DNA from: Limiplasma pullistercoris
Lineage (GTDB): Bacteria; Bacillota; Clostridia; Christensenellales; Aristaeellaceae
NCBI GenBank assembly: GCA_018715165.1
Contig: DVMC01000066.1
Location: forward strand, 17,107 to 81,106
DNA length: 64,000 nt
Direction of reading: 5' to 3'
The notes beneath the pieces were generated by a model. The model worked only from the letters and a program-made list of their open reading frames with translations, did no database searches and was not told where the DNA came from. Of the stretch, positions 17,705-27,365 are shown in pieces. The translations under genes and the position numbers were made by a program. Position 1 is the first letter of the stretch. Every line of letters begins with the position of its first letter.

Positions 17705-19168
17705 ATGGGCAAGCTGTTTGGTTTTCTGGAATACGCCCGCGAGCTGCCGCCGGACCGTGACCCGCTGGAACGGCTGAATGACTGGAACGAGATTCATGGC
17801 CTGCTCCCACAGGAGGAGGAGCGGCGGCAGGCGGCGCGCTGCATGGCCTGTTCCGTCCCCTTCTGCCACAGCGGACAGATGATCGGGGGTCTTCCCTCCG
17901 GCTGTCCGCTGGGTAACCTGATTCCGGAATGGAACGATCTTCTCTACCGGGGCGAATGGGAAGGGGCGGCACAGCGACTGCTCATGACCAACAGCTTCCC
18001 GGAGTTTACCGGACGGGTGTGTCCCGCGCCCTGCGAGGGCGCGTGCACCTGCGGCATCCATCAGCCGCAGGTCACCATCCGCCAGAACGAGCTGAGCATC
18101 ATAGAGCGCGCCTTTGCGGACGGGCGTATGCAGCCGCGGCCTCCGGCGGTGCGCACGGGCAGACGGGTGGCCGTTGTGGGCAGCGGACCCGCGGGCCTGG
18201 CCTGCGCCGAGCGCCTCAACCGCTACGGCCACAGCGTCACCGTGCTGGAGCGCAGCGACCGCGTGGGGGGCCTGCTCACCTACGGCATTCCCAACATGAA
18301 GCTGGACAAGCGCGTGGTTGCGCGGCGGGTGGACCTGATGCGGGCCGAGGGCATAACCTTCCAAACCGGATGCCATGTGGGGGTGGACCTGCCTGCCGAG
18401 GCGCTGCTGGATGCGTTTGACGCCGTGGTGCTCTGCGTGGGCAGCGGCAGGCCCCGCGATCTGGACGTTCCGGGCCGCGAGGGGCCCGGCGTGGCATTTG
18501 CGCTGGATTACCTCACCGCCGCCACGCGCGCCGTGCTGGACGGACCAGGCGCCCTGCCCGATGCGCTCAATGCGCGCGGCAGGCATGTCATCGTCATCGG
18601 CGGCGGGGATACCGGCACCGACTGCGTAGGCGCCGCGCTGCGCCAGGGCTGCCGGAGCGTGCATCAGCTGGAAATCATGCCCAGGCCACCCCTTGCGCGC
18701 ACGCCGCAAAACCCCTGGCCGGAGTATCCCCGCGTGCTCAAGGTCGACTATGCCCAGCAGGAGGCCATCGCGCGCTTTGGAAGCGACCCCCGCCAATTCC
18801 TGACGCAGACGCGCGAGATCCTGCGCGACGGGCATGGCGTGTGCGCCGTGCTTACCGAGGGGGTGCGTTGGGTCAGGGGAGCGGACGGCCGCTTGTGCCC
18901 GCAGGTCCAGCCGGGTACCTCGAAGCGCTGGCAGGCCGACCTGGTGCTCATCGCCATGGGCTTCACGGGTCCGGAGGAAACGCTCGTTCAGGCCTATGGC
19001 CTTACCCAGGACGCGCGCGGGAGCGTGCTGGCCGACGGTTTCATGACCGTGCGTCGCGGCGTATTTGCCGCGGGCGATATGCGCATCGGACAAAGTCTGG
19101 TGGTGCGCGCCATCGATGAGGGCCAGCGCGCCGCAAAAGCCTGCCATGCCTACCTGACCGCGCTGTAG
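17705..19168 (+). CDS. gltD: Glutamate synthase small subunit
   Basis: A 487-residue NAD(P)H-dependent FAD/4Fe-4S subunit that feeds electrons to GltB. The N-terminus has the two cysteine clusters of the family (CMACSVPFCHSG with SGCPLGNLIPEW, and CPAPCEGACTCG). The FAD motif is VVGSGPAGLACAERL at about 158-172, the nucleotide-binding motif VIGGGDTGTDCVG, and the C-terminal FAADMRIGQS-like motif reads FAAGDMRIGQSLV. The AAGGAGGG ribosome binding site overlaps the gltB end, indicating tight coupling. No terminator is evident in the 238 nt downstream. Confidence 0.97.
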   Translation: MGKLFGFLEYARELPPDRDPLERLNDWNEIHGLLPQEEERRQAARCMACSVPFCHSGQMIGGLPSGCPLGNLIPEWNDLLYRGEWEGAAQRLLMTNSFPEFTGRVCPAPCEGACTCGIHQPQVTIRQNELSIIERAFADGRMQPRPPAVRTGRRVAVVGSGPAGLACAERLNRYGHSVTVLERSDRVGGLLTYGIPNMKLDKRVVARRVDLMRAEGITFQTGCHVGVDLPAEALLDAFDAVVLCVGSGRPRDLDVPGREGPGVAFALDYLTAATRAVLDGPGALPDALNARGRHVIVIGGGDTGTDCVGAALRQGCRSVHQLEIMPRPPLARTPQNPWPEYPRVLKVDYAQQEAIARFGSDPRQFLTQTREILRDGHGVCAVLTEGVRWVRGADGRLCPQVQPGTSKRWQADLVLIAMGFTGPEETLVQAYGLTQDARGSVLADGFMTVRRGVFAAGDMRIGQSLVVRAIDEGQRAAKACHAYLTAL

Positions 19169-19406
19169 CCCCGCTTTTTCCGCTTCTTTCCTTCTTTGTT
19201 CAAGCGCCGTCCACGTGCAGCCGGCGTTCCGCCAGTCCATAGGCAGCCTCTTCAGCCCGCGCGGACGGCCTGCGATAGTCCCGCCTTGCTCCGGCCGCCG
19301 CATCCCGCGCTCTCCCGCGCCGGAAAACCCGCCTTGCCGCAAAATACATCACTTTGCCATCCTTTGCACACACTACCCTCCGTACACAATAGCGGAGGTT
19401 TGCCTG

Positions 19407-22400
19407 ATGCATTGGATCATATCGGCGGCCGGACTGGCGATTCTGTTTTTCCTGGCCTGGGGAACGCACCGGCCCGCGCCCCGCGCCTACCGGGACGCAA
19501 CGTTGGACGACGCCCTCCCCGCCCATCTCAAGGCCTTGGCGGCCGAAACGGAGGGGCGCGGGCGGGCGCGCATCCGCATGCCACGCGGGCTGCTGGGCTC
19601 GCTGGAGCGGTCCGTGCGGTTTTTGAACGCCCTGCCCTCGCAGGACCTGCTGCCCGCCGCGCGCTGGCTGTGCGACAACGGACGCTTTTTACAGGAGGAA
19701 ATCGCCGCCCTGCGCCTGGCGTTGGAGGGAACGCCCCGCCTGCCCCGGTGCTCGTCCGGCGTGCCGCGGGTGTGCCTGTTTGCCCGTGAGCTGATCGGGC
19801 ACAGCGCCGCCGCCTTCGACCGCGACCGGCTGGAGCGTGCCGTGGCCGCCTGGCAAAGCGTTGCGCCCTTTACCGTTCAGGAGACTGATTGCCTGCCCCT
19901 GGCCCTGCGGCTTGCGCTTCTGGAGCTGCTGTGCGCCTCGGCGGACCAGTGCATGCGCGAGCAGCGAGCCCGTCTGAGCGCCGTGCGCATGGAGCGCCTG
20001 CTCCGCCATGGACGCGAGCGCCAAGCCATGCGCCTGTTCAAGCGAAACGAGCACGAATCCGCCTTCCTGGAGCAATTGCTCTCCCAGGTGCGCACCGGCG
20101 AGGAGGCCGGTCGCACGCTGTGGCTGGACCGGTATTTCACCCGGCGCGGCCTGTCCGCCGACGGCCTGGCGGAATCGGAACACAGCCACCAGACGGAGAG
20201 CTGCCTGTGGGTCGGCAACGCCGTCACCTCGCTCCGGGCCGTTGCCCGCACGCCGTGGCAACGCGTGCTGGAATCCGTCAGCGCCGTGCATGAAGCCCTC
20301 TCGACCGATCGCGTCTACCTGGGCATGGACCAGGAGAGCCGTGCCTATTACCGCGGACAGGTATCGCTGATCGCCGTCCGCACCGGCCGGCCGGAGCTGT
20401 CCGTATGCGCCGGGGCGCTCTCGCTTGCCCAGGGTGCCGGAGAAGGTGTCCGCGGCCACGTGGGCTATTACCTGCTGGATGACGGCCTCCGTCAGCTGCT
20501 TGGCTACCTGCAGGCGCGGCGTGCCTCCGGCCTTGTGGCTCCGCGCGCCCGCGCCTTGTTGCGGTTGGGCAGCTGGGCGGCCTTTGTCGCGCTGATCGCC
20601 GCCGCCTGGGCGCTCAGGCTGCCGTGGCCCGTGTGGCCCCTGTTTGCAGGGGTGTTTCTCTACGCCGCGCAGCAGGCCGCGACCGTCGTGCTCCTGCGCC
20701 GCCTGCGCCCGCGCATGGTTCCCCGCATGCAGGTGGAGCGGCTGGATGCTTCCACGCAGACGCTGGTGGTATGTCCCACCATGCTCATGGACGCGGGCCA
20801 TGCCATCTCCATGGTCAAGCATCTCTCGGTGCTGCATCAGGCCAACCCGGATTCGCACCTGCACTTTTTGCTTCTGGGCGACTTTCAAGACAGCCTCACC
20901 GGCACCCTGTCCGGCGACGGCGATATCGTGGCCGCCGCGTCGGCGGCCGTGCGCGCCCTGTGCGAGGACACCGGCCATCCGTTTTTTTACCTGCAGCGCG
21001 AACGGGTCTTTTCCGCCCGCGACCACCTCTACATGAGCCGCGAGCGCAAGCGCGGCAGCCTGGAAACGCTGCTCAAACTCATCGACGGGCGGCCCGTGGA
21101 GGATTCCTTCGCCTATGCCTCTTTGCCTCTGGAAAGCCTCAAGGGACAATACCGCTACGTGATCACCCTCGACAGCGACACCATTCTGCCGCCGGGCAGC
21201 GCGCTTCGGCTGGTGGGCAGCATGCTGCATCCCCTGCAAAAGCGGCAGAAGCTGCAGGGGCGCATGCGCGGGGTGAGCGTGCTGCAGCCGCGCATGGAGA
21301 TCGCCGCTCATACGGTGGGCAGCCGACTGTCGCTGCTGCTGGGCGGACGCGGCGGCGCGGACCCCTATAACGCCCTCACCGCCGATCTGGCGCAGGACCT
21401 CTACCGGCGCGGCACGTTTATGGGCAAGGGCATCATCGACCCCGCGCCCTTTCTGGACGCGACCGAGCGCGCCGTGCTGCCCGGCTGTGTGCTTAGCCAC
21501 GACCTGTTGGAAGGCGAGCTGGCGGGATGCGCCATGGCCAGCGACATCACCCTCTATGACGGCCACCCCAAAACCCTCAAGGGCTTTCTCTACCGCCTGC
21601 ACCGCTGGACGCGGGGTGACTGGCAGCTGCTGGCCTATGTGCTGCCCCTCTTTCCCAGGCAATGGCGGCCGCCCAGCCGTGCGCTGGATGCCGCGGGCCG
21701 GCGGAAAATCTGGCATAACCTGCTGCGCAGCCTGGTCGCGCCTATGCGGGTGCTGCTGATCGCCTATGCGGCGTTCGCAGGCCGCACCTGGCTGCTGCTT
21801 GGCGCGCTTTTGCTGCCCGAGCTGCCCTATGCGCTTCCCGCAGGGCTGCGTGGACTGCCGGCGCTGCTTGCGCGCCTGGCTGTGCTTCCCTGCGAGGCGG
21901 GCATGCAGGCCGACGCCATCGCCCGCACGCTGTACCGGCTGTGGTTCAGCCGCCGCAGCCTGCTGGCGTGGACCACCGCAGCCCAGCTTTCCCGCCCGTC
22001 GGACAAGCCGCCCATGCTGTTTTTCTATTTGAGCATGGTCACGGGCGCGGCGGTGGCAGGACTTTCGCTGCTGCCCGGCGGAACGCCGGCGGGCCTGGCG
22101 ACGGGCGCGCTGTGGGTCGCTTTCCCCTTTGCGCTGCCCTGGCTGGAACAGCCGGTGACCCGTCCGCCCCGCCCCACCGGCTATATGCGCGAGGTTCTCA
22201 CGCGCGTGGCCAAGGGTACGCTCACCTTCTTCGAGACGGCCATGACCGACGCGGACCACGGCCTTCCGCCCGACAACGTGCAGATCGAGCCCAACAAGGG
22301 CGTGTCTCACCGTACCTCGCCCACCAACATCGGCCTGTACCTGTGCGCGCTGGCGGCGGCGGAGCGGCTGCGCCTGCTGGCCCCGGATGAAATGGCCCGC

Positions 22401-25400
22401 CGCATGGAGGACACCCTCGCCACCCTCGAAGCCCTGCCCAAATGGCAGGGGCATCTGTACAACTGGTACGACACACGCACGCTGGAGCCGTTGGAACCGC
22501 CCTTCATCTCCTCGGTGGATAGCGGCAACCTGGCGGCCTGTCTGCTGACCTGCGCGCAGGGCGTGCGCGTGCTGCTGCCCCAGCTCAGCGCATGCTACCA
22601 CAGCCTGGCCGCTCGCATGGATGCGCTGGCGGAGGGTATGCGCTTCACCGCCCTGTTTGACGCGGAAGCGGAACTGTTCCGCATCGGCGTGCATCCGCTG
22701 GAGGAATCGCCCTCCACAGGACATTACGACCTGCTGGCCAGCGAATCCCGGCTTTTGAGCTTTGTGGCCATCATGCTGGGTCAGGCCCCGGTGCGGCACT
22801 GGTGGCGGCTGGGGCGTCTCTATACGCGCGTGCGCGGCGCGGGACAAACGCTGATCAGCTATAACGGAACCATGTTTGAATACCTCATGCCGCTGCTGTT
22901 TCAGCCCACGGTACCCTTGACGCTGCTGGACGGCGTATGCCGTGCCGCCGTCAAGGCGCAGGCGCGCTGTCGCCGCGGCGGCGTGTTTGGCGTAAGCGAA
23001 AGCGGGTACTATGCCTTCGACCCCAACCTGTACTATCTCTATAAGGCATTCGGCCTGCCGCGCCTGTCGCTGGACCCGGACCAGCGCAGCGACGTGATCG
23101 CGCCCTACGCCACCTTTCTGGCGATGCAAACGGATCTCAAGTCCGCGTTTCAAAACCTGCTGCGCCTTATGTCGCTGGGCATGGAAGGGCCGCTGGGCAT
23201 GTTCGAGGCCGCCGATTTTTCGCCTGCGCGCACGGACGGCCAGCCCATGCGCATCGTGCGCAGCCATATGGCGCACCATCAGGGGATGATTCTGCTGGCG
23301 GTGTGCAACGTGTTGGAAGAGGGCTACATCTCCGGCCTGTTCTCCTCCCTGCCGCGGGCGCAGGCCTACCGGCTGCTGCTGGAAGAAAGGCCCTTTCGAG
23401 CCCGCGGGCTCATCCGCCGTCCGCTCCGGCGCACGGCGCGCGAGACGCCCCTCTCCGCCGCTCCGGCCCGGCGTGCGGCAGAGCCGATGCGCTTTCCCAT
23501 CGACGCGCACCTTCTGCACGGGGCCGGAACCACCTGGATGATCGACGCCCAGGGCGGCGGCTTTTTGAGCCGCAACGGCGTGATGCTCACCCGGTTTTCG
23601 GAATGCTGCCGCCTGCCCAGCGGCATGCGCTTTTACCTGCGGGATTCGCAGAGCGGCGCCTACTGGAATGTCACGGACCCCGGCCTTACCCAGTCGGTCA
23701 GCTTTGAAACGGCGCAGGCGGTCTTTGCCCATGAGCGCTTTCAGGTGGAAAGCGAGCTGCGCCTGTTCGTAAACCCCCTGGATGGCGTGGCGCTGGCCTG
23801 CCTGACGCTGAAAAATCACAGCGGCATGGAGCGCATGATGGAGGTGTGCAGCTATCTGGAACCCGCCCTGGCCTCCCAGCGCGACGACGCGGCGCATCCG
23901 GCGTTTCAGAACCTGTTTCTGCGCACCGGACGGCTGGGCAAATACGGTGTGGCGGCCATGCGCCGCTCCCGCGGCCCGTCCGAGGAAAGCCGCCGCCTGT
24001 GGCACCTGATGGCCACCGACGCCAGCCTGACCATGCTGCGCGTGCAGACCGACCGTGCGGCCTTTCTGGGGCGCGGGCGCACGATCTATGCGCCGCGCGC
24101 GCTGGAGATGCCCATCAGCGCCGTTGCAGATACGCTGGGCGACGTCATCGAGCCCTGCCTGAGCCTGCGGGGCCAGTTTGTGCTGCCACCCGGCGGCAGG
24201 CTGCAATTTGTGTTCGCCACTTCGCTTCCGGGCGAAAGCGAGGCGCCGGGCGCCTTTCTGGAACGCTACGGCCAGGTGGACGGCGCGCTGCGCGCCTATG
24301 CCCCGGCGCTCACGCGCGGGCTGGTCACGGCGCGTTACCTTGGGCTTGCCCCGGGCATGCTTGGCGGCGTTTCCCGCCTGGTGGGCGCGCTATGCTATAC
24401 CGGCCAGCCTGCCCAGCTGCGCTATGCGGCGGAAAACGCCCTGCCCCTCCGCGCCCTGTGGAGCATGGGCATCGGCGGCGATCTGCCCATTCTGCTGCTG
24501 GAATGCCGCGAGGGCAAGGACCTGTCGCTGGTGCAGCTTCTGCTCAAGGCGCATGCCTGGTATCGCATGCATGGCCTGTGGGTGGATCTGGTGCTGGCCG
24601 TCACCCAGCCATCGGGCTATGGGCATCCGCTGCGCGAGCGGCTCAGCGCCCTGGCCCAGGCCTGTCACAGCCATGAGCTGATCGGCAAGGAGAGCGGCGT
24701 ACACCTTTTTGACAACCTCACGGCCGACCAGCTGGGTCTTTTGCGCGCCGCGGCGCGCGTGGTGCTTTCCACGGACGGCGGCTCGCTGGAGGAGCAGCTG
24801 CGCGCGCTGGAGATGAGCGTGCGCGCGCGGCCGCTCTATACCTGCCGCCCCAGCGCCGAATGGAAACCCGCCCTGCCTGAAGCGGACGCGACACTGTTTG
24901 ACAACGGCTACGGCGGCTTCACGCGGGACGGCGGCGACTACCGCATCACCCTGCCCGCCGGGCGGCAGACCCCCGCGCCCTGGTGCAACCCCCTCTGCTC
25001 GGACCGCTTCGGAACCCTTGCGGGCGAAAGCGGGCTGGTGTTCACCTATGCGCATAACAGCCATTCGGGCCGGCTGACCCGCTGGCCCAACGACAGCGTG
25101 ACCCCGCGCGGCGAGGAAAATTTCTTCCTGCGCGACGATGCGCACCGGCTGCTCTGGTCGCTGACCCGCCAGCCTATGGGCCACAACATGCCGGTGCGCG
25201 TGACCCATGCGCCCGGCGAGACGGTGTACGAGAGCAGCTGCTATGGCGTGTACTGCCGCATGTCCTGCTTCACCGACGGCGAAGCCGCCATCGGCGCGCG
25301 CGTGATTCAGCTGCGCAACGAGGACCGGGTGGAGCGCGTGATGACGCTTATGCACACCTGCATCTTCAGCCCCGGCGCCCAGCCGTCGGCCTCCCAGCTA

Positions 25401-27212
25401 ACGGCGCTCAGCCGCGTGGAGGGCGGCGTGCTGGCGGAGAATCCCTGTGCGGAAGGCGTCGCGGGCCTGTTTGGCATAGACCCGCTTCCCACCATGAGCA
25501 CCACCATGAGTTCGGGCGTGTTTCAGGGGCTCTGGGGCGTGGCGCCCGCCGCGCTGTGCGGCGGCGAAAACCTGCCCAGCGACTTTGGCGACACGGCCAT
25601 CCTGTGCTATGAGGTGCGTCTCAAGCCCGGAGAAACGCGCACCGTCACAACGGCGCTGGCCCATGCGGCCGGTGCGGAATCGCTGCTTAACGCGCTGGAG
25701 GGCTTTCGGCGCGACGGCGCCACCTTGCGCCTGCATGCCGTGCGCCAGCAGTGGGAGGAGAATCTCAACCTTCTACGCTTCGACCTGCCCGACCCTGCCA
25801 TGGCCCTGATGCTGGGCAGGTGGCTGCCCTATCAGGTGCAGGCTTCCCGTCTGTGGATGCGCGCAGCGTTCTATCAGGCGGGCGGCGCGCTGGGTTTCCG
25901 CGATCAGTTGCAGGATATGCTGTCCCTGCTGCATACCCGGTCGGAGGCGGCGCGCGCGCACCTTTTGGAATCCGCCGCGCATCAGTTTGAGGAAGGCGAC
26001 GTACAGCACTGGTGGCATCCGCCCCGGTATGGCGTTCGAACCCGCATCAGCGACGACAAGCTGTTTTTGCCCTATGTAACCGCTCTGTACGTGCAGACCA
26101 GCGGCGACGCCTCCGTGCTGGGCGAAGAGGTCCCCTACCTGCATGGCGACCCGCTTTCCGAGGAGGAAACCGAGCGCCTGTTCACCCCGGAGGTGTCCGA
26201 AATCTCCGAGCCGCTCCGGCTGCACTGCCTGCGCGCCATCGACCACGTGGCATGCGGTGCGCACGGTCTGCCCCTCATGGGCGGCGGCGACTGGAATGAC
26301 GGCATGAACCGCGTCGGCGGCGAAAACGGCGAAAGCGTGTGGCTAGGCATGTTCCTGTGCGAGGTGCTGCGCCTGTTCGCGCCTCTGTGCGAGCCGCCGG
26401 AAGCCCGGCGTCTGCTGGACCGCCGGAGCGCCCTGCTCACCGCGCTGGACCGCTATGCCTGGGATGGCGGATGGTACCTGCGCGCCTGGTACGACGACGG
26501 GAGCCGTCTGGGCAGCTCCGCCAACGAGGAATGCCGCATCGACCTGCTGCCGCAGGCCTGGGGCGTGTTGTGCGGGGTATCGCGCGACCGCTGCGCCCTG
26601 GCCATGGACAATGCCTGGCGCATGCTCTACGAGCCGGACGTGGGCCTGATGAAGCTCTTTACCCCGCCCTTCCAGGGCCAGGAACAGCCCGGCTATATCG
26701 CGGCGTACCTGCCCGGCGTCAGGGAAAACGGCGGGCAGTATACCCACGCCGCCTGCTGGGCTGTGGCTGCGCTGCATCAGCTGGGACAGGACGACCGCGC
26801 CTGGGAGCTGGCCTCGGCCCTGCTGCCCGTCCGCCATGCCGCCACGCGCCAGCTGGCCCTGCGCTACCGCGTGGAGCCCTACGCGCTGGCCGCGGACGTT
26901 TATGCCAATCCCCAGCAGCGCGGGCGCGGCGGGTGGACCTGGTACACCGGCAGCGCCAGCTGGCTTCAGTACGTGGTGCTGACGCAGCTTCTGGGCTTTC
27001 AAAAGACGGGCAACGTGCTGCGCTTCCGGCCTGTGGCCCCTGCCGGCTGGGATGACCTGCGCGTGACCTACCGCTTCGGCACGGCCACCTACCACCTGCA
27101 TGCCTCGCGCGACTGTCCCTTCCCCACTGCGGACGGCGAGCAGCTGCGCGACGGCCGGCTGATTCTCACCGACGACGGGCGCATCCACGAGGCCATCTTC
27201 CCCCTGCGCTGA
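19407..27212 (+). CDS. Cyclic beta-1,2-glucan synthase-like protein (GT84 plus GH94)
   Basis: A 2601-residue membrane enzyme resembling Brucella Cgs and Rhizobium NdvB (about 2800 residues). In those, a GT84 domain polymerises glucose from UDP-glucose in beta-1,2 linkage and the GH94 phosphorylase domain controls length. Seen here: an N-terminal anchor (IISAAGLAILFFLAW), paired transmembrane segments at about 386-431, a GT domain with LDSDTILPPG near 587 and RWTRGDWQLL near 732, and further hydrophobic segments at about 778-912. A glycoamylase-type domain follows (ISSVDSGNLAACLL near 1034), then a GH94 part with the catalytic motif GGGDWNDGMNR near 2292. The start at 19407 follows GGAGG by 8 nt; upstream in-frame codons look non-coding. 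Product is inferred to be a beta-glucan; cyclisation is unproven. Confidence 0.85.
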   Translation: MHWIISAAGLAILFFLAWGTHRPAPRAYRDATLDDALPAHLKALAAETEGRGRARIRMPRGLLGSLERSVRFLNALPSQDLLPAARWLCDNGRFLQEEIAALRLALEGTPRLPRCSSGVPRVCLFARELIGHSAAAFDRDRLERAVAAWQSVAPFTVQETDCLPLALRLALLELLCASADQCMREQRARLSAVRMERLLRHGRERQAMRLFKRNEHESAFLEQLLSQVRTGEEAGRTLWLDRYFTRRGLSADGLAESEHSHQTESCLWVGNAVTSLRAVARTPWQRVLESVSAVHEALSTDRVYLGMDQESRAYYRGQVSLIAVRTGRPELSVCAGALSLAQGAGEGVRGHVGYYLLDDGLRQLLGYLQARRASGLVAPRARALLRLGSWAAFVALIAAAWALRLPWPVWPLFAGVFLYAAQQAATVVLLRRLRPRMVPRMQVERLDASTQTLVVCPTMLMDAGHAISMVKHLSVLHQANPDSHLHFLLLGDFQDSLTGTLSGDGDIVAAASAAVRALCEDTGHPFFYLQRERVFSARDHLYMSRERKRGSLETLLKLIDGRPVEDSFAYASLPLESLKGQYRYVITLDSDTILPPGSALRLVGSMLHPLQKRQKLQGRMRGVSVLQPRMEIAAHTVGSRLSLLLGGRGGADPYNALTADLAQDLYRRGTFMGKGIIDPAPFLDATERAVLPGCVLSHDLLEGELAGCAMASDITLYDGHPKTLKGFLYRLHRWTRGDWQLLAYVLPLFPRQWRPPSRALDAAGRRKIWHNLLRSLVAPMRVLLIAYAAFAGRTWLLLGALLLPELPYALPAGLRGLPALLARLAVLPCEAGMQADAIARTLYRLWFSRRSLLAWTTAAQLSRPSDKPPMLFFYLSMVTGAAVAGLSLLPGGTPAGLATGALWVAFPFALPWLEQPVTRPPRPTGYMREVLTRVAKGTLTFFETAMTDADHGLPPDNVQIEPNKGVSHRTSPTNIGLYLCALAAAERLRLLAPDEMARRMEDTLATLEALPKWQGHLYNWYDTRTLEPLEPPFISSVDSGNLAACLLTCAQGVRVLLPQLSACYHSLAARMDALAEGMRFTALFDAEAELFRIGVHPLEESPSTGHYDLLASESRLLSFVAIMLGQAPVRHWWRLGRLYTRVRGAGQTLISYNGTMFEYLMPLLFQPTVPLTLLDGVCRAAVKAQARCRRGGVFGVSESGYYAFDPNLYYLYKAFGLPRLSLDPDQRSDVIAPYATFLAMQTDLKSAFQNLLRLMSLGMEGPLGMFEAADFSPARTDGQPMRIVRSHMAHHQGMILLAVCNVLEEGYISGLFSSLPRAQAYRLLLEERPFRARGLIRRPLRRTARETPLSAAPARRAAEPMRFPIDAHLLHGAGTTWMIDAQGGGFLSRNGVMLTRFSECCRLPSGMRFYLRDSQSGAYWNVTDPGLTQSVSFETAQAVFAHERFQVESELRLFVNPLDGVALACLTLKNHSGMERMMEVCSYLEPALASQRDDAAHPAFQNLFLRTGRLGKYGVAAMRRSRGPSEESRRLWHLMATDASLTMLRVQTDRAAFLGRGRTIYAPRALEMPISAVADTLGDVIEPCLSLRGQFVLPPGGRLQFVFATSLPGESEAPGAFLERYGQVDGALRAYAPALTRGLVTARYLGLAPGMLGGVSRLVGALCYTGQPAQLRYAAENALPLRALWSMGIGGDLPILLLECREGKDLSLVQLLLKAHAWYRMHGLWVDLVLAVTQPSGYGHPLRERLSALAQACHSHELIGKESGVHLFDNLTADQLGLLRAAARVVLSTDGGSLEEQLRALEMSVRARPLYTCRPSAEWKPALPEADATLFDNGYGGFTRDGGDYRITLPAGRQTPAPWCNPLCSDRFGTLAGESGLVFTYAHNSHSGRLTRWPNDSVTPRGEENFFLRDDAHRLLWSLTRQPMGHNMPVRVTHAPGETVYESSCYGVYCRMSCFTDGEAAIGARVIQLRNEDRVERVMTLMHTCIFSPGAQPSASQLTALSRVEGGVLAENPCAEGVAGLFGIDPLPTMSTTMSSGVFQGLWGVAPAALCGGENLPSDFGDTAILCYEVRLKPGETRTVTTALAHAAGAESLLNALEGFRRDGATLRLHAVRQQWEENLNLLRFDLPDPAMALMLGRWLPYQVQASRLWMRAAFYQAGGALGFRDQLQDMLSLLHTRSEAARAHLLESAAHQFEEGDVQHWWHPPRYGVRTRISDDKLFLPYVTALYVQTSGDASVLGEEVPYLHGDPLSEEETERLFTPEVSEISEPLRLHCLRAIDHVACGAHGLPLMGGGDWNDGMNRVGGENGESVWLGMFLCEVLRLFAPLCEPPEARRLLDRRSALLTALDRYAWDGGWYLRAWYDDGSRLGSSANEECRIDLLPQAWGVLCGVSRDRCALAMDNAWRMLYEPDVGLMKLFTPPFQGQEQPGYIAAYLPGVRENGGQYTHAACWAVAALHQLGQDDRAWELASALLPVRHAATRQLALRYRVEPYALAADVYANPQQRGRGGWTWYTGSASWLQYVVLTQLLGFQKTGNVLRFRPVAPAGWDDLRVTYRFGTATYHLHASRDCPFPTADGEQLRDGRLILTDDGRIHEAIFPLR

Positions 27213-27295
27213 CCGGCCGGCAGAGGCGTGGCGGCATCGCCACGGCAAACGCCGTTCGCTTTTGTCCCCTTGCCGGCGCGTTTTGGACGCAGCAA

Positions 27296-27347
27296 CAAGC
27301 CGGACGCTTCCCATGCCCCGCAGGGGGACCGGGAAGCGTCCGGCTTG
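27296..27347. terminator. Long hairpin between convergent genes
   Basis: A perfect 17-bp stem (27296-27312 with 27331-27347) with a CCCC/GGGG tip. It lies between the converging glucan synthase and glmS genes, the position of a bidirectional terminator, but neither side has a T-run, so the function is less certain. Confidence 0.45.
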
Positions 27348-27365
27348 CATGCGGCAAAGTCGCCT

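Noticed and set aside
19200..19361. About 50-codon Arg-rich minus-strand frame between gltD and the glucan synthase gene, ending RRLHVDGA
   Set aside because: Codons look passable and AGGATGG lies upstream of an ATG, but there is no family, promoter or terminator. The 238-nt gap otherwise shows only C/T-rich sequence and no clear promoter.
19689..24206. 1505-codon open frame antisense to the glucan synthase gene
   Set aside because: Composition is His/Gln/Arg/Ala-rich without domains, typical of an antisense shadow in GC-rich DNA; the sense frame has clear domains throughout.
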